From: Clostridium vincentii
GTDB lineage: Bacteria; Bacillota; Clostridia; Clostridiales; Clostridiaceae
Assembly (NCBI RefSeq): GCF_002995745.1
Contig: NZ_PVXQ01000025.1
Span: 1-49,331, forward strand
DNA length: 49,331 nt
Direction: 5' to 3'
Shown piece by piece: positions 26,665-35,245 of this stretch. The notes beneath the pieces are model-generated. The model was not told the origin of the DNA. It saw only the letters and a list, made by a program, of their open reading frames with translations, and ran no database searches. Every line of letters starts with the position of its first letter. The stretch's first letter is position 1. Made by a program: the position numbers and the translations under genes.

Positions 26665-27360
26665 ATGAGTAAAAATTTAAATGTATTTAAGAGATTAATC
26701 TTATTCTTTCTTGGAATGAGTATTATTCAACTTGGAGTAGCATTATTTTTAAAAACTAATATCGGTTCTGACCCATTTACAGTGTTTACACAAGGACTAG
26801 CTTCTACGTTGGATAAAACTGGGGTAAAAGATTTTTCTTTAGTTAAAATAATAGCTGGTTCTGCACAAGTTACACCAGGCATTACAAATATGATCATATC
26901 AGTAGTATTATTTTCTATAATATTAATGATTGATAGAAAAAAAATAAATATTGGAACATTAATTTGTGTTGTTGGGGTAGGACCAATAATTGATATTAGT
27001 GTACAAGCTGTATCATATTTTCAAATGGAGTCTTATAACTACTTACTTAAAGGCCTGGTAGTTTTAGTAGGGTGCTTTATAATAGCAATAGGATTTTCAA
27101 TACTTTCAGCAAGTAATTTAGGTGTTGCGCCAAATGATATTATTCCTTTTATAATAAAGGACAAAACTAAAATTGAATATCGTTGGATTAGAATAGCACT
27201 TGATGGAAGTTTTTTAATACTAGGATTTATATTTGGAGGGGTAATTGGAGTTGGAACAATAATATGCATGCTGGTTACTGGTCCATTTATACAATTCATG
27301 CTTCCATATGGAGAGAAGTTTGTAGGAACAATTGTAAAAAATGATAAAAATATATCGTAA
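26665..27360 (+). CDS. YczE/YyaS/YitT family membrane protein
   Basis: A 231-residue membrane protein with five or six hydrophobic segments. The pattern LGMSIIQLGVALFLKTNIGSDPFTVFTQGLA near the N-terminus and ILSASNLGVAPNDIIPFII in the middle is typical of the YczE/YyaS/YitT group, where the repeated GxxP(F/N)D elements hint at an internal duplication. The function of the group is unknown. A clear AGAGGAGAG lies before the ATG. It is a single-gene unit between a divergent GNAT gene and a broken EAL-HDOD gene. Confidence 0.8.
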   Translation: MSKNLNVFKRLILFFLGMSIIQLGVALFLKTNIGSDPFTVFTQGLASTLDKTGVKDFSLVKIIAGSAQVTPGITNMIISVVLFSIILMIDRKKINIGTLICVVGVGPIIDISVQAVSYFQMESYNYLLKGLVVLVGCFIIAIGFSILSASNLGVAPNDIIPFIIKDKTKIEYRWIRIALDGSFLILGFIFGGVIGVGTIICMLVTGPFIQFMLPYGEKFVGTIVKNDKNIS

Positions 27361-27464
27361 TATGGTAACCTTTATTATATAATAAAAGCTAAAGAGTATA
27401 GCAAATAATTAGAGTTTAAATAGTAAAATTAATTAAACTTTTTTATTAATATGGGGGAATTACG

Positions 27465-28536
27465 GTGGAAAATTTTATAGCCAGACAACCAATTTTTGAT
27501 CGAAAAAATAAAGTTTTTGCATATGAACTTTTGTTTAGAAATAGTTATGTAAATTCTTATACAGGTATTGACGGTGATGATGCAACAAGAAATATTAGAG
27601 GATGTAGAACCAACAGATGAGATTATTAATGCGTGCAAGGAACTTAAAGAAAAAGGTTATATTTTAGCTCTTGATGATTTTGTTTTCCATAGTAAATATG
27701 AAGAGTTAATAAAATTGGCAGATATAATAAAAATTGATTTTTCAATTACTAAAGGTGAAGAAAGAAAAAATATAGTACAAGAATTAAATTGTAATAATAG
27801 AATAAAATTTTTGGCTGAAAAAGTTGAAACAATTAAAGAATATAATGAAGCATTAAATTATGGATATGAATATTTTCAAGGATATTATTTTAGTAAACCT
27901 AAAATATTATCTTCAAAGGGTATTAATACAAATAAATATATTGCACTTAAAATACTTGATAAAATAAACAAAAATGAAGTAGATTTCGATGAGATTGAAA
28001 GCTTGATTTTAAAAGATGTAGGATTATCATATAAGCTTCTAAGATTGATTAATTCCGCTTCTATAGGATTAAAAAATGAAATTAGTAGTATAAAATATGC
28101 GCTTGCTTTGCTTGGTAAAAAAGAAATAGTAAAATGGCTTTACGTAGTATTACTAAATGAGCTTAAACAGAATAGCTCAAAAGAACTTGTTAGTTTAGGT
28201 CTTTTAAGAGCTAAATTTTGTGAAAAACTATGTATTAATAGTAAAATAAGGGATAAAGGATTTATGGCATATATGACAGGGTTATTTTCACTTATGGATG
28301 CAATATTAGGGGCGCCTATAGATAATATTGTTAAAGAACTATATTTACCTGACGAAGTAAAAGATGCATTGATATCAAAAAATAATAGTTTAAATGATAT
28401 ATTGTCATTAGTTATATCTTATGAAAAGGGTGACTGGAATAGAGTGTTAGATTTTGCAAAAGAACTTTCAATTAAACCAGATATTATTGTCAAAAATTAT
28501 TTTGATTCTTTAGAATGGGTAAGGACTATAGCTTAA
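27465..28536 (+). pseudogene. EAL-HDOD (YuxH/CdgJ-like) gene with internal deletion
   Basis: From GTG 27465 the frame reads MENFIARQPIFDRKNKVFAYELLFRNSYVNSYTGIDGDDAT, the standard start of EAL-HDOD signalling proteins, and then runs to a stop. A second frame continues with EILEDVEPTDEIINACKELKEKGYILALDDFVF and a complete HDOD domain (residues from about DFDEIESLILKDVGLSYKLLRLINSAS) to 28536. About 45 residues that normally join GDxAT to VEILE are missing, and the junction (near 27580) shifts the frame. The 322-codon downstream ORF might still be translated from ATG 27568 but would lack the N-terminal third of the EAL-like domain. These proteins are usually c-di-GMP-binding or scaffold proteins and not active phosphodiesterases. 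Confidence 0.82.
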
Positions 28537-28663
28537 GTCATTTTTAACTTAATATCATATAGTAGCTTCATAATTCCTCCACAATTGAGTAGTAAAATAA
28601 AAATATAAATTAATTAAGACAAATTTATATATAAATAATGCAAATGTGGAGGAGTGATTAGAT

Positions 28664-28909
28664 ATGATGGGATATGGTGGATACGGATATAATATGATGG
28701 GAGGCTGGTCTGGAATGATGATAATGCCTATAATTTTACTTGGAGTTTTTATATTTCTATTTTACAACAAAGGTCATGATAACAATGCTAAAGAGTTAGT
28801 AACTAGTGATAATTCTCTAAATATATTAAAGGAAAGATTTGCTCTTGGAGAAATAAATGAAGAAGAATATATTAATAAAAAAAATATGCTTCTAAATCAT
28901 AAAATATAA
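28664..28909 (+). CDS. Short SHOCT-domain membrane protein with Met/Gly/Tyr-rich N-terminus
   Basis: An 81-residue protein. It starts MMGYGGYGYNMMGGWSGMM, followed by one membrane segment (residues about 20-40) and a C-terminal SHOCT domain (LNILKERFALGEINEEEYINKKNMLL). SHOCT domains bind other proteins or oligomerise. The methionine-rich start outside the membrane could bind a soft metal such as Cu(I). It is convergent with the two-component genes, whose sensor also has a Met-rich loop. GGAGGAG precedes the ATG. A second SHOCT protein lies on the other side of that system (31176-31433). Confidence 0.8.
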   Translation: MMGYGGYGYNMMGGWSGMMIMPIILLGVFIFLFYNKGHDNNAKELVTSDNSLNILKERFALGEINEEEYINKKNMLLNHKI

Positions 28910-28917
28910 AGAAAAAG

Positions 28918-28952
28918 ATTAAATCCAGATAATTTATTTATCTGGATTTAAT
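28918..28952 (-). terminator. Terminator overlapping the histidine kinase stop codon
   Basis: A perfect 15-base-pair stem, ATTAAATCCAGATAA and TTATCTGGATTTAAT, closes a five-base loop. On the minus strand it is followed by CTTTTTCTTT, so it ends the kinase transcript. The last codons of the kinase gene lie inside the stem. It could also stop the convergent SHOCT transcript. Confidence 0.8.
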
Positions 28953-30343
28953 ACTGATTTAGGGAATGTAAGAACAAAAGTACTGCCTAAACCTAAAGTA
29001 CTATCAACATTAATTATGCCTTTATGAGATTCAACAATAGATTTTACAATAGTCAAACCTATGCCGGTACCCCCTGTGGTTTTATCACGAGACTTATCAC
29101 TTCTGTAAAATCTTTCAAAGATGAAGGGTAAATCCTTTTCAGAAATTCCAATTCCATTATCCTTTACTTCTATAATAATGCTATCATTTTCAGATTTTAA
29201 GGTTAATAAAACTTCTTCATTTATTTTGGAATATTTAAGTGAGTTTGAAAGTAAGTTATACATTACTTGCTTTAATTTATCTTTATCCATTAATACTTCC
29301 ACATTTGGAATCAAATTTGAATAAATTTTTGAATCTGAATTATTATATAGAGGTTCAAAAGAGGTTATTATTTTTTCTAGTTCTAAGGATAAGTTGAATT
29401 GCGATTTATTTAAATTTAGATTTGTTTGTTCTAATTTAGCTATATCGTTAAGACCTTCAACTAATTTTATTAATCTTTGTATTTCTTCATAAAAGCTTTT
29501 AAGCATCTCCTCTGTGGGTTGCCAAACCTTGTCTAGTAATGCTTCAATATGTGATTTTAAATTTGTAAGAGGTGTTCTAAGCTCATGCGCCATATCTGAA
29601 GTTAAGCGCTTTCGAAGAAGCTCTTGAGATTGCAAAGTTGCAGCAAGATAGTTGATTGAAACATTTAAATCAACTATTTCTTTGGTTTTAGATGTAACAT
29701 GTGATCTAGCTTCTAAATCCCCGTTTCTTACTCTATTTGCTGTAATAGTTACCTTTGTCAAAGGTGAGGATATCTGTTTTGAAAGAAATATACTGATTAT
29801 TAGTCCGAAAATTAAAGCTATAAAAATAGAAACAAAAAAGGACTGGTTCAAGGTCATTTTGAAAGTTAGTGCTCCTGTATTTAGAAAAGAAGTGCCATAA
29901 TACCCGAAAACTATGCTACCCATTTCTTGATTATTTTTAATTAACGGATAATTATCTTCAGTGTATTCTCCGGGCTTAATTGCAGAAAAATTATCCATCA
30001 TTGAATTCATCATCGAACCCATCATTGTTGTGTTTTGTAAATTTGAACTACCTGAGTTGAAAATAACTGCTTCATTTAGATCTTTTATTTCAATATATAA
30101 CTCTTCTGCAGAAGAATATCTCAGTATTTCTTCTTTATTACTATCTGAAAAGCCTGTTTGCTCATCGTATAAACCGTCTATTATAGTTGCAATTTTATCT
30201 ATCTTAGTTTTATGTTCATCAATCAAATAATTGTTAAACTTTTTACCAATCATATAGTTTGAAACTAAGGTTGCAATAAGTATAGAACCAAGTGCAGTAA
30301 CAAGAAACCCTATAGATAATTTTTTCATTAAGGATATTTTCAT
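28934..30343 (-). CDS. Sensor histidine kinase with Met-rich extracytoplasmic loop
   Basis: A 469-residue membrane histidine kinase. Two membrane segments (about residues 11-31 and 166-186) enclose an extracytoplasmic domain of about 130 residues that contains the methionine-rich stretch TTMMGSMMNSMMDNF. A HAMP domain follows, then HisKA with DMAHELRTP (phospho-accepting His253) and an HATPase with NLLSNSLKYS, DNGIGIS and GGTGIGLTIV. It should phosphorylate the response regulator encoded 43 bases upstream. The loop composition suggests sensing of Cu(I) or another thiophilic metal, which is inference. A similar kinase is encoded at 44132-45529. The start ATG is preceded by GAGGTGG. Confidence 0.9.
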   Translation of the reverse strand: MKISLMKKLSIGFLVTALGSILIATLVSNYMIGKKFNNYLIDEHKTKIDKIATIIDGLYDEQTGFSDSNKEEILRYSSAEELYIEIKDLNEAVIFNSGSSNLQNTTMMGSMMNSMMDNFSAIKPGEYTEDNYPLIKNNQEMGSIVFGYYGTSFLNTGALTFKMTLNQSFFVSIFIALIFGLIISIFLSKQISSPLTKVTITANRVRNGDLEARSHVTSKTKEIVDLNVSINYLAATLQSQELLRKRLTSDMAHELRTPLTNLKSHIEALLDKVWQPTEEMLKSFYEEIQRLIKLVEGLNDIAKLEQTNLNLNKSQFNLSLELEKIITSFEPLYNNSDSKIYSNLIPNVEVLMDKDKLKQVMYNLLSNSLKYSKINEEVLLTLKSENDSIIIEVKDNGIGISEKDLPFIFERFYRSDKSRDKTTGGTGIGLTIVKSIVESHKGIINVDSTLGLGSTFVLTFPKSVLNPDK

Positions 30344-30386
30344 TTAATCCACCTCACATATTCACTAGTTGTCAGTATTTTAAAAA

Positions 30387-31082
30387 TTAACCCTGAAATT
30401 TATACCCCATTCCATATATTGAAATTATATATTTTGGATTTTTAGGGTAATCTTCTATCTTTTGTCTGATATTTTTAATATGAGTATCTACAGTTCGATC
30501 AAACCCATCATATTCTATTCCAAAAGCTTTATTAACTAATTGCTCTCTTGAAAATATTTGCCCAGGGTTAGTTAAAAGAGCAACTAAAATTTTAAATTCA
30601 TTAGAAGTTAAACTAATAGTTTTACCTTGCTTTTTTATTAGCATTTTCCCAATATTTATCTCTAAATCCCCATTGTTAATAATTAATAGCTCAGCTAGGG
30701 GGTTATTATCTCGATAAGTCCGTCTAATAATGGCTTTAACACGACTAACAAGCTCTCTATTGCTGAAGGGTTTTGTTATATAATCATCTGCGCCAATGGT
30801 AAGACCATCTATTTTATTATCTTCTTCAGCTTTTGCTGTTAGCATAATAATTGGAACAGAGGAGGTAGCTCTAATTTTATTACATACTTCTTCGCCAGAT
30901 ATTTTAGGCAGCATTAAATCTAATATGATTAAATGTAGTGGTTCATTATTAAAGATATTTAAAGCATCTTCTCCATCAACAGAAGTTAAAACCTCAAAAC
31001 CTTCCTTTAGTAAATATGCTTCAATTACATTTAAAACTTTTTGTTCATCATCGACTATTAAAATTCTAATTTTATCATTCAT
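30387..31082 (-). CDS. OmpR-family response regulator
   Basis: A 231-residue regulator. The receiver domain has the acidic pair VDDE at 10-13, phospho-accepting Asp55 in ILDLMLP and Lys in TKPFS. The C-terminal winged helix ends with VDTHIKNIRQKIEDYPKNPKYIISIYGMGYKF, which is the OmpR/PhoB type. It pairs with the kinase encoded directly downstream. The regulator at 43441-44139 is clearly related, so the two systems are paralogous. Target promoters cannot be read from the sequence. Confidence 0.92.
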   Translation of the reverse strand: MNDKIRILIVDDEQKVLNVIEAYLLKEGFEVLTSVDGEDALNIFNNEPLHLIILDLMLPKISGEEVCNKIRATSSVPIIMLTAKAEEDNKIDGLTIGADDYITKPFSNRELVSRVKAIIRRTYRDNNPLAELLIINNGDLEINIGKMLIKKQGKTISLTSNEFKILVALLTNPGQIFSREQLVNKAFGIEYDGFDRTVDTHIKNIRQKIEDYPKNPKYIISIYGMGYKFQG

Positions 31083-31156
31083 TTTTTCAACTCCAGCACG
31101 TTAATATGTTATTTATAGTTTACTCTACTAATAAATTTAATCCAACATAATAATAG

Positions 31157-31184
31157 AAAAACTAGGGCGAGAACCCTAGTTTTT
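31157..31184. terminator. Bidirectional terminator overlapping the SHOCT gene stop
   Basis: AAAAACTAGGG (31157-31167) and CCCTAGTTTTT (31174-31184) form a perfect 11-base-pair stem with a six-base loop. On the minus strand the stem begins at codons AAA AAC TAG of the SHOCT gene and is followed by T-rich DNA. It separates the SHOCT gene from the regulator gene. Confidence 0.82.
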
Positions 31185-31433
31185 AGTAGAAAGAATTATT
31201 TTTCTTTTAGTATATTCTTCATCACTTATCTCTCCACGTGCATATCTTTCATTTAGTATATTTAATGCTGAGTCACTTGATTCTGAAGATTTAGAATGTG
31301 AATGAGCTTTAATTAGTTTGAAAGCGAAGAAAATTAATGTTAAAAACATCAAAAGACAAAACCCAATCATTAGATACATTCCCCAACCGCCAAAGCTTCC
31401 AGATCTAAAATTTAAGAGCCCTCTACAGAACAT
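31176..31433 (-). CDS. Short SHOCT-domain membrane protein
   Basis: An 85-residue protein with one membrane segment (residues about 18-42), a histidine/serine-rich linker (HSHSKSSESSDS) and a C-terminal SHOCT domain (LNILNERYARGEISDEEYTKRKIIL). The SHOCT part closely resembles that of the protein at 28664-28909. It lies upstream of the two-component genes on the same strand but behind its own terminator. A ribosome site AAAGGGGG precedes the ATG. Role unknown; a partner in the same signalling circuit is possible. Confidence 0.8.
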   Translation of the reverse strand: MFCRGLLNFRSGSFGGWGMYLMIGFCLLMFLTLIFFAFKLIKAHSHSKSSESSDSALNILNERYARGEISDEEYTKRKIILSTKN

Positions 31434-31631
31434 ATGAATTCCCCCTTTTATAAACTTTTATTTGTTATCTTAATATACTTTAATTATAAATTATAATTGT
31501 GGAGAAAATATGAAGAAAAAAATTCGTTCACAATTAGTATCTCCATAATTTCTACACATCTTTAGGATAGTATTAAAGCGAATTTACAAAAGAGAAAAAA
31601 CTATTACTCTATAAAAGAAGGAGCGATATAC

Positions 31632-32735
31632 ATGATAAAGACATCTAAGACAGTTATATTTGCTGTGGCCCTAGCTTTGGTAACTCAGATTTCAGTAATG
31701 GCTGCCCCGGTATCCAGTGAGGCTCAAACACAACAAAGTCAATTGGAAGAAAACAAAAATGCATTGAAAGATGCAGAGGGCAAAGGAGCGGAACTTGAAA
31801 GAAGCATTGAGAAACTTGATAGTCAAATTGAAGGTTTCATGATGGAAATAGACAAAAACAAAGAAGGAATAGCCCAAACGGAAAAGGATATAAACAAATC
31901 TAAAGAAGAAATCATAAAAGTTGAAGAAGAACTAAGTAAGCAACAGGGTATATTAGATAACCGAATAAGGTCCACATATATAAGTGGACAATCTAATTAT
32001 TTAAAGGTGTTATTAGAGGCAGAAGGCTTTAGTGATGCAATAGCGAGAATAGAAGCAATTAGAAAGATAATAAGTATTGATCAAAAAGTCATGAGTGACT
32101 TAGATCTAAAAAAAGAAGAAGTAGAAAATAAGAAAACTGCCCTTGAAGATAAGCATAACGAATTACTTTTATTAGAGACTGAAAATGAAAATAAATTAGT
32201 AAGTTTAAACAATGATATCGCTTCCCAAAAAGTGCTTATTGAAGAAGTTAAAGCGCAAGAAAAATTATTTTCATCCAAGGTAAATGAAGCACAAGCATTA
32301 GTACAGCCAACTATTGATGCGGTGAAAAAAATAAGAACTGAAGCACCTAGTTATGAAGTATCAAGAGGGACAGCACCTGTGTCAGATGGTAATGTAATTG
32401 CCTATGCGTCTAATTTCTTAGGAACCCCTTATCTTTGGGGAGGGACAAGCCCTTCTACAGGTTTTGATTGCTCTGGTTTTACTCAATACGTATATGCTCA
32501 TTTTGGTATTAACATTGGGAGAACCACCTATGATCAAATAAATGATGGATATGAAGTTTCAAAAGATGCTTTGCAGGCTGGAGATCTTGTGTTTTTTGGT
32601 GCTAATAACAATCCTACTCACATGGGAATATATATAGGTAACAATACATATATGCATTCACCAAGAACTGGTGATGTATTAAAAATATCACCAATGACTA
32701 GAACAGATTATATTACAGGAAGAAGAGTTAAGTAA
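31632..32735 (+). CDS. Secreted NlpC/P60 peptidoglycan endopeptidase with coiled coil
   Basis: A 367-residue secreted cell-wall hydrolase. A signal peptide ends near VMAAP. Residues about 30-235 are charged, heptad-like helices that form a long coiled coil, as in the PcsB/CwlO type. The C-terminal NlpC/P60 domain has GFDCSGF with catalytic Cys280, a His in THMGIYIG and LQAGDLVFF. Such enzymes cut D-gamma-Glu to diamino-acid bonds in peptidoglycan stem peptides. The ribosome site AAGGAG precedes the ATG. It is a single-gene unit; the 198-base gap before it shows no clear regulatory fold. Confidence 0.92.
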   Translation: MIKTSKTVIFAVALALVTQISVMAAPVSSEAQTQQSQLEENKNALKDAEGKGAELERSIEKLDSQIEGFMMEIDKNKEGIAQTEKDINKSKEEIIKVEEELSKQQGILDNRIRSTYISGQSNYLKVLLEAEGFSDAIARIEAIRKIISIDQKVMSDLDLKKEEVENKKTALEDKHNELLLLETENENKLVSLNNDIASQKVLIEEVKAQEKLFSSKVNEAQALVQPTIDAVKKIRTEAPSYEVSRGTAPVSDGNVIAYASNFLGTPYLWGGTSPSTGFDCSGFTQYVYAHFGINIGRTTYDQINDGYEVSKDALQAGDLVFFGANNNPTHMGIYIGNNTYMHSPRTGDVLKISPMTRTDYITGRRVK

Positions 32736-32743
32736 TATAGAGA

Positions 32744-33463
32744 TTATTTAACTTTTCTAATAGATGATGCTTCGACAAATACAAATTTATCAGGTCTATG
32801 GCGAGATTCAGTGTATTCAAAAAGCTTGCCAGAATCAGTATAGGCATATGTTTTTACAACAGCAACACAATCATATGTACCTAAGTCTAAAAAGTTTTTA
32901 TCTAATTCAGTTGCATGCTCAACAACAATAACCTTTTTTGAGGCAAGGATTTTTGTGTTGAGCTTTTTTTCAATATATTCATAGATTGAATTTTGAGCTA
33001 TTTCTATAGTCAAATCTTTTACCACATCTGAGCTAAAATAATTCACATCAAGAATTATAGGTTCATTATCAAAATATCTAATTCTATGAAGATGGTATAC
33101 TTCAGTATTTAATTTTAAAGCAGTTTTCTTTGATAAAGACTCATCTATAATAATTTTAGAAAAATTCACAACACTAGTGGTCAATTTCTTTTTAAAATGC
33201 AATTCTTGTAGCCCTAATAAATTTCCAATAGGAAGTTCTATTGATTCTCTACTCTCTAATATAATAACTCCTTTACCTTTAACGCTTTTAACATAACCAT
33301 CTTTACTTAATTCACTAATTGATCTTCTCACAGTATTCCTACTACAACTAAATGTTTCAATTAATTCCATTTCTGTAGGAAGCATCATTGAAGCATCATA
33401 TTTACAATTATCTATATTATCTTTTAAAACTTGATATATATCTTTAAATTTTACATTGGGCAA
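32744..33463 (-). CDS. treR: GntR-family repressor of the trehalose operon
   Basis: A GntR/HutC-type regulator of about 240 residues with an N-terminal winged helix (MLPTEMELIETFSCSRNTVRRSISELSKDGYVKSVKGKGVII) and a C-terminal UTRA effector domain. Its divergent position next to treB-treA and its likeness to TreR identify it as the trehalose-6-phosphate-responsive repressor. The start is uncertain: TTG 33463 is spaced eight bases from AAGGGAG, while GTG 33472 directly abuts that site. It would bind operators in the gap between the two divergent genes; two perfect 18-base palindromes are found there. Confidence 0.85.
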   Translation of the reverse strand: MPNVKFKDIYQVLKDNIDNCKYDASMMLPTEMELIETFSCSRNTVRRSISELSKDGYVKSVKGKGVIILESRESIELPIGNLLGLQELHFKKKLTTSVVNFSKIIIDESLSKKTALKLNTEVYHLHRIRYFDNEPIILDVNYFSSDVVKDLTIEIAQNSIYEYIEKKLNTKILASKKVIVVEHATELDKNFLDLGTYDCVAVVKTYAYTDSGKLFEYTESRHRPDKFVFVEASSIRKVK

Positions 33464-33498
33464 AAAAAACACTCCCTTAAAATATCTTCGATATATAT

Positions 33499-33527
33499 AG
33501 TATACTTTATTTTTTTAGATAAGTTAA
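33499..33527 (-). promoter_or_regulatory. Promoter of treR
   Basis: On the minus strand TTAACT (33522-33527) and TATACT (33499-33504) are 17 bases apart, about 35 bases before the treR start. Confidence 0.5.
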
Positions 33528-33600
33528 CTGCATGGAGAAACAAAGTATAAGTGTAGATTTAAAATTGATTAGTATATGAACATATTTTTCAATTAAATAA

Positions 33601-33618
33601 AATATGTTTAAACATATT
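33601..33618. promoter_or_regulatory. Palindrome in the treR-treB gap
   Basis: AATATGTTTAAACATATT is a perfect 18-base palindrome between the divergent promoters. It could be an operator for TreR or another dimeric regulator. It is less well placed than the palindrome at 33762. Confidence 0.35.
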
Positions 33619-33708
33619 ATTAGAAAGTATTATAGTCTATAAGTGCTGATACTAAAGGAATTGAACCTTGTATTAAGAAATTTGTTTAAAGAAATTTTAA
33701 TAATATTA

Positions 33709-33737
33709 TTGACTATATGTTCAATATATATTAAGAT
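33709..33737 (+). promoter_or_regulatory. Promoter of treBA
   Basis: TTGACT (33709-33714) and TAAGAT (33732-33737) are 17 bases apart. Transcription would start near 33744, giving a leader of about 68 bases that contains the palindrome and a cre-like site. Confidence 0.6.
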
Positions 33738-33761
33738 ATGAATATAAACAATTAAATGCGT

Positions 33762-33779
33762 AGTTTAGTGCACTAAACT
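33762..33779. promoter_or_regulatory. Likely TreR operator
   Basis: AGTTTAGTGCACTAAACT is a perfect 18-base palindrome just downstream of the expected treBA transcription start, an effective position for a roadblock by TreR. Assignment to TreR is from position. Confidence 0.55.
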
Positions 33780-33784
33780 GAAAT

Positions 33785-33798
33785 TGAAAACGATTTTG
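33785..33798. promoter_or_regulatory. cre-like catabolite control site before treB
   Basis: TGAAAACGATTTTG fits the CcpA cre pattern (TGWAANCGNTNWCA) except for its final A. It lies immediately before the treB ribosome site, so CcpA bound here would stop transcription in the leader. Confidence 0.5.
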
Positions 33799-33811
33799 GG
33801 AGGTTTTATTA

Positions 33812-35221
33812 ATGGGGAAATATCAAAATGATGCTAAAGAACTATTAAAGTATGTTGGTGGAAGTGAAAACGTATCCGCTATTACACATTGTGTTACTAG
33901 AATGAGATTTGTATTAAATGATACAAGTAAAGCTAATAAGGATGAAATTGAAAAATTAAAAAGTGTTAAAGGTACTTTTACTCAAGCAGGCCAATTCCAG
34001 GTTATTATTGGAACTGAGGTAGCAGATTTTTATAATGAATTTATAAAAATTTCAGGGATAGATGGGGTAAGTAAAGATAGTGTAAAAAGTGCAGCAAAAA
34101 ATAATATGAGTTTTATGCAAAAACTTATGGCAAATATATCAGAAATCTTTTCACCTTTGATTCCCGCAATTATAGTTGGAGGTTTAATATTAGGATTTAG
34201 AAATGTTATTGGAGATATGAAATTATTTGAAGATGGAACTAAAGCTTTAGTTGAGATGTCTCAATTCTGGAAAGGAACAAATGATTTCTTATGGCTAATT
34301 GGAGAAGCAATATTCCACTTCTTACCTGTAGGAATAACATGGTCGATAATGAAGAAGATGGGTGGAACTCAAATTTTGGGTATAGTACTCGGAATTACAT
34401 TAGTTTCACCACAACTTCTAAATGCTTATGCAGTAGCAGGAGCTGAAAGTATTCCTTTTTGGGATTTTGGATTTGCACAGGTAAACATGATAGGATATCA
34501 AGCTCAAGTTATACCTGCAATAATGGCAGGATTTGTACTAGCATTCCTTGAAAGAGGAGTGAAAAAGATATGCCCATCAACAATATCAATGATAGTTGTA
34601 CCATTCTTTGCATTGGTACCAGCAGTTATAATAGCACATGTTATACTTGGACCTATAGGTTGGGCAATTGGTTCAGCAGTTTCAGCAGTAGTGTATGGAG
34701 GATTAACATCATCATTTGGAATGATTTTTGCAGCAATTTTTGGATTCTTTTATGCACCATTAGTTATTACTGGACTTCATCATATGACCAATGCAATAGA
34801 TCTTCAATTAATGGCTGAAATGGGAGGAACATCTCTTTGGCCAATGATAGCATTATCTAATATTGCTCAGGGTTCAGCTGTTTTAGCAATGATATATTTA
34901 CAAAGAAAAAATGAAGAAGCTAAGCAAATAAATATACCAGCTTGTATTTCAGCTTATCTTGGTGTAACTGAACCAGCGATGTTTGGTGTAAATTTAAAAC
35001 ATGGATTCCCATTTATTTGTGGAATGATAGGATCAGCAATCGCCGCAATAATCTCAGTTGGTAGCGGAGTAATGGCAAATTCAATTGGTGTTGGAGGACT
35101 CCCTGGTATATTGTCAATTAAACCAACCTTTATGGGGATATTCGCTATATCAATGGTTGTAGCTATAGTTGTACCGATTACTCTTACAATAATAGTAGGA
35201 AGAAAAAAATTAATTAAATAA
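33812..35221 (+). CDS. treB: Trehalose-specific PTS EIIBC
   Basis: A 469-residue PTS permease of the glucose-sucrose family. The EIIB domain (residues 1-80) carries the phospho-cysteine in ITHCVTRMRF near residue 27. The EIIC domain follows with FSPLIPAIIVGGLILGFRNVIGD and ten or so membrane segments. The conserved ITGLHHMTNAIDLQLMAEMGGTSLWPMIALSNIAQGSAVLA lies in the middle and TEPAMFGVNLKHGFPFI near the end. There is no EIIA domain, so a glucose-type EIIA from elsewhere must supply phosphate. It would bring in trehalose as trehalose-6-phosphate, the substrate of the next gene. The specificity follows from its partner enzyme and regulator. Confidence 0.9.
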   Translation: MGKYQNDAKELLKYVGGSENVSAITHCVTRMRFVLNDTSKANKDEIEKLKSVKGTFTQAGQFQVIIGTEVADFYNEFIKISGIDGVSKDSVKSAAKNNMSFMQKLMANISEIFSPLIPAIIVGGLILGFRNVIGDMKLFEDGTKALVEMSQFWKGTNDFLWLIGEAIFHFLPVGITWSIMKKMGGTQILGIVLGITLVSPQLLNAYAVAGAESIPFWDFGFAQVNMIGYQAQVIPAIMAGFVLAFLERGVKKICPSTISMIVVPFFALVPAVIIAHVILGPIGWAIGSAVSAVVYGGLTSSFGMIFAAIFGFFYAPLVITGLHHMTNAIDLQLMAEMGGTSLWPMIALSNIAQGSAVLAMIYLQRKNEEAKQINIPACISAYLGVTEPAMFGVNLKHGFPFICGMIGSAIAAIISVGSGVMANSIGVGGLPGILSIKPTFMGIFAISMVVAIVVPITLTIIVGRKKLIK

Positions 35222-35245
35222 GTTAGAATTGAAAGGATACACATT

